NCBI GenBank assembly: GCA_015501055.1 | Contig: JADNYV010000014.1 | Coordinates: forward strand, 248,001-312,000 | Direction of reading: 5' to 3' | Source: Mucidula mucida | Lineage: Eukaryota > Basidiomycota > Agaricomycetes > Agaricales > Physalacriaceae | Length of the DNA stretch: 64,000 nucleotides | Shown: positions 20,189 to 30,637 of the stretch, piece after piece | Layout of the letters: the number at the start of each line of letters is the position of its first letter | How positions within the stretch are numbered: position 1 is the stretch's first letter | Notes under the pieces: model-generated | Database searches by the model: none | The model's input: only the letters and a program-made list of their open reading frames with translations | Told to the model about the DNA's origin: nothing | Program-made: the position numbers and the translations under genes

Positions 20189-23100
20189 ATGAGAATCCTC
20201 TCGTTGCTGTTGGCCATCGCCTTACCGTTCACGGCATGCAGCAGAAACGAGTATCCACCCATAGGGCGGGATGCTCGGCAGCCCCAGATGGAGAGAGACG
20301 ACTTTCTGGATGAACTAGTCGCAGAGATGACGCTTCCAGAGCTCGGTACGAACTCATTTATTCCCGCTCCATGAACGAAAACCATCATTGATACCTCTCG
20401 TAGTCATGCAACTTCACTTGATGTTTGGAGATAATATCGTTGGCCCTAACTCGGATAACGCGCTATACGGTACGTACAGCGTCGACTATTGAACAAACCA
20501 TACTCAAGATGACCAGATCATGCAACACAATTTGCCCCGGGCGCAGCGCTTGGCGTTATCCACGATTGGTATCCATCGGAAGCATCATATTACAATGATC
20601 TGCAAGCTCTGGCGCTCCAAAAGTCGCGTCTTTCCGTTCCCTTCATGCAAATGGGCGAATGTCTACATGGTGTTGGATCATACAGGCAGTCCATGTTTCC
20701 ACAAGCCATTGGACTGGGAGCGAGTTGGGATACAGACTTGGTCTATGCGGTGGGAAGGGCTATTGGGAGCGAGGCAAGAGCAATTGGGATTCACGCATGT
20801 TTAGCTCCGGTGTTGGATTTAGGCAAAGATCCGCGATGGGGAAGGGTACAAGGTGAGCTTCCTAAACTGTACATTGTGAATTGGCTAATTTTTGGTGCTT
20901 AGAGGCTTGGGGAGAGGACTTCGTCCTTACGTCTCACATGGGCGTCGCCTTCGCATCTGGATTGTCGAAGAATAGTTCTTGGGCTGATCCGGATGCGGTT
21001 GTTCCCGTTATGAAGGCATACCTTGCTTCTCATTTAACGATCTGTAACTGACTGGTGTGCAGCATTTCGCCGCCCACGGAAGCCCGCATGGTGGTATCAA
21101 CGCAGGCTCTTTTATGGGCCACGGAACACGGCAAGTGCTTATGGAGATGTTAACTCCGTTCAAGGCAGTATACGAGCTTGGGGGAGCGAGAGGTGTCATG
21201 ATGTACGTGCCATCTGAACTGGTCGTTTCCGCTCAATAATGAACACGATTTTCGATTTCCAGGGCGTACAGCGAACTCGACGAAGTACCGGCCCATGTTC
21301 ATCCACTTCTGTACGATGCTTTGGAAGAATGGGGTTATGACGGTTCGTGTCCACCGCCTTACGCGCTTACTGTCTCCATTGACATTTACTTTTGCCTAGG
21401 ATTCATCACGGCTGACGATACGGGTTCGTGGTTCCCTATCATGACGTGTTCAACTTGGTCTTACAATGCATTTGTCCAGGCATGAAGATGCTCTATGTAA
21501 GGCATCAAGTGTCATCCTCGCCTGCAGACACAATTCAGCAATGGTTTAACGCAGGCGGCCAACTGCAGTACTACGATTATGATCTCGGTACTTACATGAA
21601 CGTAAGGTTCCGGCTGCTGTGATAGTCTTTCCTTTGATTCACATTGATTTAGGCTTCCCTTGACCTTGTCGCCAATGGAACTGTTCCTGAATCAACATTA
21701 CGATCTCACGCCCGCAGTATCCTCAATGTCAAGTATGATCTCGGCCTCTTCGATGACCCATACGTACCATCTTCTATCGATTACCGCTCTCTCACAGTGC
21801 AGAACCTGCCTTTGACTCTTGACGCTGCTCATCGATCCATCGTCCTCCTCGAAAACAAAAACGCCACACTTCCCATCAAGCCCGTCGAGCAGGGTATCAA
21901 AAAGATTGCTCTTGTCGGTCCCTTCTATGACGTCCTCAACTACGGCGATTACTCTGGCCCATGGGGCGAGTATCCTGTTGATAACTCAAGCACGATTCGG
22001 CAGGCGGTGTTGGGTTATCTTTCGGAGCACAACGCAGACGTGCAGCTCGTTTCCAGCTGGGGCGCTGATACGTGGCTGTATAACGCCCAGCATCCGATAC
22101 CTGGATATCTTCTTTCAACGGACGGCGTCCCAGGAGGACTATTGGAACCTACTTTGCCGACACGAACTTCTCCGAGGCCGTTTTCGCCAGGCAGGAGGCG
22201 CCGAACAGGGATTGGGGCTGTATCCCCCTGCAGGGCTTCCGTCGAACAACTTCAGCGTCGTCTGGGAAGGCGAGCTTACCGTGCCAGTCGATGGGACGAC
22301 GTACAAGTTATGTTGGCGTCGCCGTATATGCTAATAACACTGCGCGGCTATACATTGACGACGAACTGGTCGCACAGTCCGATATGTCGTTGACGGGGAC
22401 GGTCCTTGGAAACATTCAGCAGCTCTCGTACGTCTACGCTAATGCGACAGCGATACCTCCTGGCGGCGCTGCTTGGACTTGGAAAAAGGGAGCGGTGCAT
22501 AAAGTACGCCTCGAATTTGTGGCTTGGAATCTATGGCAAAAATACGAGAACGTGAATTCGGTGAATGCGCAAGTGGAGTTGTTTTGGGGTATGGTGGATC
22601 GCGAGGACGCTGTGGCTAAGGCAAGTCGACACTTATCCGGCATCGTCCGGAACGTCTCTGACATTTGCTGTAGGCTGTCAATGTGGCAAGAGATGCAGAT
22701 CTTATCATTCTTGCCGTAGGTGCCAATTGGAACAGTGATGGTGAAAGTGGTGACAGAGGGACACTTGGACTCTCTGCGAACCAAAGTACGTTGATACTTT
22801 CACCTTTAGCAATTCTACCTCTGAGGTTTCACCATAGCGCTACTCGCCGACGCCATATTCGATCTGGGGATACCTGTCGTGATGGTTTTGCAGGGTGGTC
22901 GCCCTTTCGCCATTCCTGAATACTACGCGAAAAGTGCAGCGACAATTAACGCGGTTGGTATCCATCATATCATCTCTTACCACTCCTCATGCGGTCAACA
23001 GTTCTTCCCCGGTCAATCAGGCGGGCAGGCTATTTCTGATGTCCTGTTTGGCGAGTTCAATCCCGGCGGTCGGGTACCATTGAGCGTCCCATACGACGTT

Positions 23101-23699
23101 TCCCAGCTCCCGGTGTATTACAAGTATTTCTCTCATTGAGCCTGTGGCCAATCACTGATACACATTCTCAGCTACAAATATACCGATCACGCCAAGAATT
23201 ACACCGATATATACTCTTATCCTACGGTCCGTCTTTCTTGTCTGCGCCTTCTTTCTAAACTGAATTCACTCTTACCCAGTATTCGTTTGGATACGGTCTC
23301 TCGTATACGACCTTTAATGTTCAAGAGTTCAATGCCACGTCTACATGCGGCGCACGCACTTTTGCATCGGGAGAGACCATAACGTTCCGTGTCAGCATAA
23401 CTAACACTGGCAGTGTAGCCGGCTCCTACGTTACTCAAGTGTACTTATTGGTGCGCATATCGACCATTACCCGCCCCCAGAGACAACTCGTCGCCTTCAA
23501 ACGTGTTTATCTGGAGGCCGGGGAAAGTCAAGTCGTGGAGATGTCAACAGAGGTGGACAGGTACTGAAGATAGTGAACCGGAGATACGAGTGGGAGCTTG
23601 AGACTGGAGACTACGTGTTTGCACTTCTGGAACATGGAGGCCCGACTGCGCCAACAGCCATGAACGTGACTTTAACATGTTTAGGATAGGGATCCGTAC
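20189..23699 (+). pseudogene. GH3 beta-glucosidase with PA14 insert, carrying frame disruptions
   Basis: Secreted glycoside hydrolase family 3, expected to release glucose from cello-oligosaccharides or glucans. The signal peptide is RILSLLLAIALPFTA. GH3 landmarks in order: APVLDLGKDPRWGR, EAWGEDFVL, the conserved K-HF joined across an intron (21016-21062), MAYSELDEVPAH, and GFITADDTGM, where the nucleophile Asp region lies. Next come SIVLLENKNATLPIK, a PA14 insert (GLLGTYFADTNFSE in a shifted frame, then YVGVAVYANNTARLYID), GQSGGQAISDVLFGEFNPGG and a FnIII-like tail. Many introns, two with GC donors (21016-21062, 22621-22673). One-base frame changes are needed near 22143, 22216, 22303 and 23563; the first two fall in G runs. 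If these are assembly errors this is an intact enzyme, otherwise a young pseudogene. Confidence 0.8.
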
Positions 23700-23944
23700 A
23701 TAACACATTCGCCCATCATAATTCTCGTTTAGTCGCTGTCCTTACCTACCAGTGAGGTGTATTGACGTTGCGCTCTGCATATGCTGGCGTGGCAACGATG
23801 AACTATGAGAGAATAAGTCAATTGGCGTCTGACCAGTGGTAGTTTAAGTAGGTGTACAGGTTGCGATACATTAGCAGACAATGTTAGGCGGTCTGAGTTC
23901 TGAAATAAGTCAAAAAGGCTAGCACGGACGAACACCGAACGTAC

Positions 23945-24751
23945 CTAGAAGTCTGTGTAAGGCAGCGCAGCTGAGTCTGCAGCTCCTGATACAATGACCT
24001 GCAACGCATCTCCGATCCACTCCTCGCCCTCTCGCCACTGATGATCCCAAGTCCATGACCGAACAACGGATATTGCTTCCAACACGGAAGGATCCTCTTC
24101 ATCTTCAGATTCGTCCTCGTCATATGAGTCGGACAACTGGGCGCCAAACAGATGATACAGTAACAGCTGGGAAAGCTGCGCGTCCAAATTTGTGCGTGTT
24201 CTTGAGTTGCGCGGAGATTTCGACAGCAGTCGGACCAGAGCCGCATAAACTGCTTGAGGACGCGGAACTAGGACCTGGAGCTCATCTGGGTCGGCCGGTA
24301 CGATAATGAAGGGGATATCGTGAGTTCGGTGGAGGTGAACTGGATGTAGGACATGGGGTAGAGAATGAGGTATCGGACGGGGCCTATATCCTCTGATTCA
24401 GTTAAGCGAAAAAGGGAAGAGGCTTTGGAGTATGTGTCGCCGACTGCTTTTAGAAGAAATGGATCCGGGTCACCCTTCGGGAGACCGAGAGCTGACAGAG
24501 TGGTGGAGGCTGTGGTAAGGAGATTGTCGTGGATGATATAGGAGAAGTTCTGGTAATTGAGTCAGTGGAAATGAACGATAATATGAGGCAGAGCACACCT
24601 TTATCATCATAGGAACACCCATGCGCCTGTAGAGTGCAGCGCCCCATTCTATGGGAACAATTTTGGCGTCGTGGAGGGTACGCAGAGCGATGGTAACGAG
24701 CTCTTCAGGTAGAAGCTGAAATGGTGCTGAGAGCTGGTTCGCTATTTGCAT
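23945..24751 (-). CDS. Unrecognised conserved protein with one apparent frameshift
   Basis: Two exons from ATG 24751: QIANQLSAPFQLLPEELVTI ... WGAALYRRMGVPMMIK, then a GTGTGC...TACCAG intron, then NFSYIIHDNLLTTASTTL, LSALGLPKGDPDPFLLKAVG and PVRYLILYPMSYIQFTSTEL. There the frame must shift by one base (near 24314-24326) to continue with DIPFIIVPADPDELQVLVPR, PQAVYAALVRLL, an acidic DSYDEDESEDEEDPSVLE stretch and WTWDHQWREGEEWIGDALQV. No domain is recognised; a soluble protein of about 250 residues. It is divergent from the nucleotidyltransferase gene, with only 120 bases between the two ATGs. Confidence 0.5.
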
Positions 24752-24871
24752 GGCGGCTGATGATGGTTATAGTTAAAGCCAGGTTAAAGCACAAGATCCG
24801 AAAGCAGAAGTGATTACACCACCCGGGCCGAAGCCGATCGTGGCTGGTGCACAGCCACAAGATGACACAGT

Positions 24872-25768
24872 ATGAGCATCGCAATCACAACCGAGCCAGG
24901 AGCCCAGAAACTGGCCGCCATATCGCTCTCTCGGCACCTGAATGACTTGGGCTGCAAACACGCTTATATTGGTGGCTTTGCCTGGCACTTACTCGGAAGC
25001 GATAGGCCCACAGAGATAAGCGTACCCAGCTTCGTATGCTTGCGTTAATGTAACTGGAAACAAACACGATATAGACGTTCTCATTGACTCTGATACCTTT
25101 AACATGAATGATCTTCGTGCGCGTATCGCACAGAGCGATCCTCATTTCACGACTACGCTTTTCAAGTTCTATTACATGGAGGTCGGTGCCCGGTATAAGC
25201 TGTATCTATTGATTGTCATTCCTGTCTTCAGGACTCAGATTCAAACTCAGAGTTATCTACTGTATCAGTAGACTCTGACACGTTGACGCGACTTCAGAAA
25301 AGCAAGAAGAATGTCATGATAGAGACTTTACCAACCGGACGGCTAGGACTGCCAGTGGCTCCCCATCCCATTTTACCCATTAAAGATGCAGGTATGACCA
25401 TGAAGACGGGTTGTTGAAAACCACGCTTGACATGGATTACAGGGATCCAGATCCTCCATCCTACGACTCTAATTCTGACCAAGATCAACCGCTGGTCTAA
25501 TATCTGCGATTCCACGCGCCCCAAGACAAAACTCAAAGCCAAATCAGATAGCGGCGACATCGATTACATGCTGAGTTGGCTGGCAGAACGAAATTTAGTC
25601 ATCATACTTGAAGATTATAGCGGGCAGCCAAAGGAGAACCTGCTTCGTGCTCTCGGAGTCTTAAGAAAAGCCTTACTGGCGGCGGGCAAAAGCGACGTCC
25701 TAGAACTATTGCAAAAGGTCCTACAAGCGGCGGATTGGGTTGCGATCACTGAAGAAGCGACGGGGTAG
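24872..25768 (+). CDS. Nucleotidyltransferase-fold protein (AbiEii/minimal NTase-like)
   Basis: Four exons from ATG 24872. Exon 1 ends with LGCKHAYIGGFAWHLLGSDRP-TE and exon 2 begins DIDVLIDSDTFNMNDL, giving the NTase signature 'GG...(x)..P TEDIDV' in which the two Asp residues bind the metal. The two halves join only across an intron with AT...AC ends (25016-25067). Later exons hold FTTTLFKFYYME, an acidic Ser-rich piece, ETLPTGRLGLPVAPHPILPI and GIQILHPTTLILTKINRWS, as in AbiEii-like proteins. The C-terminal helical part has DIDYMLSWLAERNLVIILED and LEDYSGQPKENLLRALGVLR. About 235 residues. Such fungal proteins have no assigned target; in bacteria the fold includes toxins that modify tRNA, but that should not be transferred without evidence. 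Confidence 0.75.
25016..25067 (+). other. AT-AC intron in the nucleotidyltransferase gene
   Basis: 52 bases, beginning ATAAGC and ending CAAACAC, with a TGTAAC branch-like sequence about 20 bases before the end. Removal joins CCC-ACA-GAG to GAT-ATA-GAC in phase 0 and rebuilds TEDIDV. No GT-AG choice in the stretch gives the motif. The ends match the rare AT-AC class spliced by the major spliceosome (ATAAG-type donor), not the ATATCCTT donor of U12 introns. Confidence 0.7.
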
Positions 25769-25960
25769 ATCATTACGCCTTTGTTTATCAGAGTTATTTT
25801 ACGCATCTCGAACGATACGATTGGGCCCGTGCACTTCGTCGCTAAAGGTAAGAGGCAGCCGCAGTCTAGGATTTACCGTGACAATGGGTGGTACTATGAA
25901 AAATATCTTCCGCCGTTCACAGGTATCTATCCAAATGTTAGAAGGCGACTGCATAACATA

Positions 25961-27145
25961 CTAGATGGCACCTACAGTTTGACCTAGAAGATAGAATCCT
26001 GAGCACACATGCATTCGATCATCAGCTTGAGAGAGCGCACCTGTGATAAAACGCGCTTGTTTTGAGGCAAGAAAGCTGACGATGGACGCAATGTCCTCCG
26101 GTAGCCCCATGATCCCAAGAGGGCTCTTCTTGGTTTCCTTACAAAGGAAATCATCAACGACGTAGCCGACATTCAACATTGAAAAAAAACAAGTACCTGT
26201 TCGTAGAATGCAGCAACACTCCCTAGTCCGACGCCGGCCTCGAACACTGAGAGCTTGCGTTAACCTGTGCAGGGAAGTAACCTTGACAGAGAGCTTACAC
26301 ATTGGAGTGTCTACGGCACCTGTGTATCGAGATAAGCAGGCATGTTCGGGCATAGCGAGCGAGAGGCTACTGACCCGGAGCATACGCATTAGCCGTTATC
26401 CCATATTGACCGAACTCGGATGCTACAATTCAGGGATGAAGAGCAGTCATAGGCGGTCGTTTCTAATGACCTACCGGCGCACTGAGTCAGGCCCCGAACA
26501 GCGAACTTGGACGCGCTGTACGCCGAAACGAGTTTACTACCTTCAAAAAAAAAAATCAGCGAACAACACGGAACGAGCAAGGGTTCACGAGTATACCATG
26601 CTGGCCGAGAACAGATGACGCGCCAATGAGACGCCCCCCAGTGCCTTGCTTGATCATCTGCTTCGCCCCATACTTGTAGCACAGAAATACACCCTTGGAG
26701 TTGACGGATGCGACGCGATCCCATTCCTCGGCAGTCGCTGCCATAGCACCCGATTAGTCCTTTTCTCCCCATAAACGAATAACAAGTCCTTACTGTCAAG
26801 TAAAAGTCGTGGGCCACACCCCACCCCGGCATTCGCGACCACCTATGGGAAGCTTAAGAACGAATCCGCAGGTAAATAGGGATTTTCCTACCACATCCAG
26901 CTGCCCCAGCTCAGTGACAACCTTGTTCACCATCTTTCGACCGAGTCTTCGATCGCGACATCCGCGACGATGTAACAAGCTTTCCTTCCTAGAGCCTCGA
27001 TTTCCGACGCTAGTACCTCGAGCGCCTCCTCCTTCATAGCGAGGTCATTGAGTGCAATATCCAATCCGTCGCGGGCCAGCCTCAGCGCGATAGCCCTCCC
27101 AATACCCTGGCTTGCACCAGTAACAAGAGCGACTCCATGCGACAT
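25961..27145 (-). CDS. Short-chain dehydrogenase/reductase, diacetyl/acetoin reductase-like
   Basis: NAD(P)-dependent classical SDR. From ATG 27145 (27169 also in frame): VALVTGASQGIGRAIALRLA with the TGxxxGIG cofactor motif, DLAMKEEALEVLASEIEALG, VVANAGVG, EEWDRVASVNSKGVFLCY with the structural Asn, GASSVLGQHG with the catalytic Ser, YSASKFAVRGLTQ with the Tyr-x3-Lys pair, YGITANAYAPGAVDTPM, and SPLGIMGLPEDIASIVSFLA. The C-terminus is ITGQTVGAI at TAG 25961-25963. About eight introns, all GT-AG. A single base seems missing near 26933-26940 (GTCGAAAGATGG, an A run): the frame before it reads IEDSVE and after it KMVNKVVTELGQLDV. Its closest remembered relatives are acetoin(diacetyl) reductases, but substrate is not certain. 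Confidence 0.8.
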
Positions 27146-27750
27146 GATCTGAGTATCAAGATTGAACATCCGTGAAAGGAGAAAGGTCTTACTATTTGAA
27201 CGAATTGGAACAAGAGATCAAGCATATGTGGATAGGCCCTCCGGAGAAGAAAGTTGCGGAGAACTCGTGTAAACGTGCGGATGAGGAAACGAGGAAGGGT
27301 GCGAATTCCGGGATCGTGCGTGACTTGACAGTATCAATACAGGTGGTTTGCGCGGAAAGCCCGCGGTGATCCAACCGTTCAGTTCGAGACTACATAGCAG
27401 ATCATGAATGATAACGAATATCTGCTTGCGATGAAAGCTTACAATTTTTGTACAAGGACACAATGTCCTTATACTTATCATGCAGTAGGATTCAAACTCA
27501 GGACACCTTGACGAGAAACAACCGACAGTCGTGAGATTCATGGGTGCGGAAAACCGGATTCAATAGAATGAATGTTAAAACCAACGCGCAAGCGACGGCG
27601 TTCTAAGAATGCCGGTGTCGAACCTTTTCGTCCTTACGGAAGCTCCCAATGAATTATCCGAAGGGCATGTTACTTACAGGTCTGTAAACAGGAATGCTTG
27701 TACAATGTAATGTCCAGTCCGTCGATGTCCATTCCGTCGGCGCCGTGCAT
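27146..27750. other. Promoter of the SDR gene and 3' flank of the metacaspase gene
   Basis: No supported gene. Short frames on both strands lack splice logic or recognised text. Confidence 0.4.
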
Positions 27751-30134
27751 CTAGCATATGAACATGATACTCGTGTCCATAGGATGCGAACTAGAAAGCT
27801 ATATGGAAGATGAGCGCGGCTAGAAAGGAATAGCGTGACAAAAACGAACCTGAGGCTTCTGGCTATACTTGCTCTTCAGGATGTCACGGAGGTTGTTGAG
27901 CAACTGTTGATAACTCTGCTTGGGGTTCTGCCCTAGTGTAGCCATGAAAGCCTAGGGGATGTCAGTCTCGGGCCACCCAATCGCATCCTGAAGGAGGGGA
28001 CGCACATAACTCATTGCACCAGTGGCGTTTCCAGCTTCCTGGGTATCAGCACTAGTTTGCGAATCCTTACATCCACTCCAGGAGATCTGACGCTCACGTG
28101 TCAAACCCAGTAGTACGAAGCTCTGATGCACGCACCACATCGGCAGGACTAGTCTTGGTAGCCCGCGCTTTCTGCTCTGCTTTTTGATTACTGCCTGTTG
28201 CGGTCTTTACGATGCCCATGGCAGACTTGAAGACGCCACCCATATCACCGCGCGCGTAGGAGCTCACAGCAGATAGAAGCCCTTGCCTGCCTCCGCGGCA
28301 AGGTTGGGTTCTTTAATCTTGCCTTCCGTGGAATACTGCACACTTCATTGAATAAACGTGGAGCGAGGAAGGCGATGAACATACTATGTAGGGGAGGTCC
28401 ATCGCAGAACCAGAATGACAAGACTGAAGTGTGGATCGTCAGGCGAAGGTTCAAGGTAGAACGTGAGAATACGTACATCAAATATAGCTGTAAGTCGACA
28501 CCCAGCAGGTAAGGGCTTGACCATGATGTCATGTATAATCTAAAAGTAAGGTGTTATTTTAGACGCAACAAACAGACTGATCGCCTTACATCGTCGACTA
28601 TATGACCAGCCCGTTCGTGGTCGAGCTATGTTCAAAAGTTTAACACGAGATTCTGCGCGTGACCGTATAGACACTTGCCGGATAGATAACTGAAACTTGT
28701 GAATCTGGGGCTCGATAAAGAATGAAGGAGCTAACCTTCGTCGTACCCGTCTGCTTCATCGCCATCCAAGTCTTTGGTCTGACCGCCATGTCCAGAGTCT
28801 GCGATACGTCAGTGCTTAGCTCAGACATGAAGTCAATTTTGCGAACAATGGAAGAATAACGAATCGTTCGGGTGAGCGCCTTTCACAAGCCACTGCATCG
28901 CTTGTAGCTGATATGATGTCGTTAGAGAGTATATTAGATGGGAAAGAGATGCACACGATGTTATCTCTGGTGGGAAGTTGGCGAGGGTTACGCGCGTCAT
29001 CCGTAAGCATAACAATATCTTCCATCTTGTAGCCGAAGTGCCCTGACCAGACACACATTAGAGAAATTTGACTGTGACTCATAACATGTAACATACTGCA
29101 AAGGAAGTTTTGGATGTTTCGCGCGTCGTTAATGCAACCCGCGAGTTCTCCTCTCTGTCCCTTGTAGTTGATTCCGATCTAAGAGTCAATGAGGAAGATC
29201 AATGAGGAAGAAAGAGGGTCGAAGATGGACGAGAAACTGACACATAAGGCCTTCTTCTTCCCGTTGCACTGAGAGTATTGGAAGTAGGGTTGCTGTTGCT
29301 GATGGTTTGCACCTTGGAACTGTGGCCCGTAGTGTTGCTGCTGAGTAGGAGGCATGTGAGCAGAGGCGTATTGGTTGCTGCTAACTGTTAGCAAACTGCC
29401 GCATTGAGAGCGGAGACCTTACCCAGGAGGCTGCGACTGCCCGTACTGCGGTGCGTACGAGGGATGTTGATTTTGATGGTGCTGATGGTATTGCTGACCA
29501 GGATACGAACCTCGCTGGACTGGGGGTGGACCAGGGGGTGCTCCGTAAGGACTAAAATACGCCATGAGAAACAAAATTCGAACATGGGATTACAATGCGC
29601 CTACGAGCGCGGTGGCGGTGGCGGAGGGCCGGACGGTGGGGCATATCTAATGGCGCAATCAGTATGCGGCATTGGAGTGCATAGAACAGATACTCACCCT
29701 TGAGGAGGCGGTGCACCATAACTGAGGGAAGGGGTGAGACGCAGAGTATAATGATATACTGAAGATGTACCCAGGAGCGGCCGGAAAACTGCCTTCAGAT
29801 CAGTATAAGGGTCGAAGGAAGGTTACGCCACATACCCTGAGGGAGGGGGACCAGGTGGAGGACCGTAGCTTGGACAAGTCAAAATGCAATACTTGTTGGG
29901 CCGGCACGGCAACAAGACTTACCCGTGAGGGGGCGGGCCAGAGGGCGGCGAGTAGGACGGAGCGTAGGATGGATTAAATCCACCTTGCCTGAGGAATTTC
30001 ATTTCAAATCAAGTCATGTTTTAGTTAACAAGGAATACTCACGGGCTAGGGAAACTACAACGAGGTTAGCACTCAATCCTTGTCCCTGCGATTGACACAC
30101 ACCTGGGGGCGCCAGAATTATTGTTGTTCCACAT
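27751..30134 (-). CDS. MCA1: Metacaspase-1 (type I, Pro/Gln-rich prodomain)
   Basis: Ca2+-dependent Arg/Lys-specific cysteine protease of clan CD. The N-terminal prodomain starts WNNNNSGAPSFPSP and is rich in PPGPPP, YGAPP and Gln/His repeats, split over many tiny exons. The p20 domain has KKALCIGINYKGQRGELAGC, DARNIQNFLC, MLTDDARNPRQLPTRDNI, LFFHYSGHGGQTKDLDGDEA with the catalytic His, and AIFDSCHSGSAMDLPY with the catalytic Cys. The C-terminal part has SWSGCKDSQTSADTQEAGNA, AFMATLGQNPKQSYQQLL and LSSSHPMDTSIMFIC before TAG 27751-27753. An 11-base exon (28679-28689) is followed by a GC-AG intron. One base seems missing near 28273-28283, between NLAAEAGKG and LSAVSSYARGDMGG. Confidence 0.9.
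28679..28689 (-). other. 11-base microexon of the metacaspase
   Basis: TTATCTATCCG lies between a GTTAGC...TTTCAG intron and a GCAAGT...ACATAG intron (28626-28678). It completes DGYDEVIYP and leads into LDHERAGHIVDD. Confidence 0.7.
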
Positions 30135-30637
30135 TGTCAGAGTGATGGTTCGAGGTCAAATTGTACACGCAGGTGTCAAAGCACAGCGCCCATCTCGGGG
30201 CATCGGAGTTCGGCAAGGCGGCTGTGCCCAATCTGTACAAATGATAGCACTGCCACGATTCTATCTTATCGAGCACGCAAACCTTCCTTGACTTCCTGTT
30301 GTCCTCATTCAATTCCAATGACCAGTCTTTTCTCCGTCTCTCGGTAGCTAATTTAATCGTCTCCATATCTCCTGGAATCGATGAGGTGCCTTTAGGACTA
30401 GTGCCACCGTCTGCCGTTCATTCGGTATACCTTCCCTGATAGAGACTGCGCTAGCTTGAACGGTCCATCATACCATCACTCACATGGTCAATGCGGAACT
30501 TTACCCAGGAGCGGCATGGGACAGCTGACCTGCGATTCGTGTGCAAACATGTCGGTCCGGGCTCCATAAAAACTTATATGTACTGGATGCGTCCAGACGA
30601 GTAAACCGTGCCCCAAGCTCACTTACGAAGATTCATC
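30135..30637. other. Divergent promoter region between metacaspase and sugar transporter
   Basis: Holds a TATA-like CATAAAAAC at 30565-30573, about 70 bases before the transporter ATG. An 82-residue minus-strand frame (30118-30366) crosses the metacaspase start and is not supported. Confidence 0.4.
30565..30573 (+). promoter_or_regulatory. TATA-like element of the sugar transporter gene
   Basis: CATAAAAAC, about 70 bases upstream of ATG 30638, a normal distance for a fungal TATA box with a short 5' UTR. Confidence 0.35.

Noticed and set aside
26547..26557. A run of 11 A residues as a possible retroposon tail
   Set aside because: On the minus strand it is the T-rich tract just before a good acceptor AG in an SDR intron.
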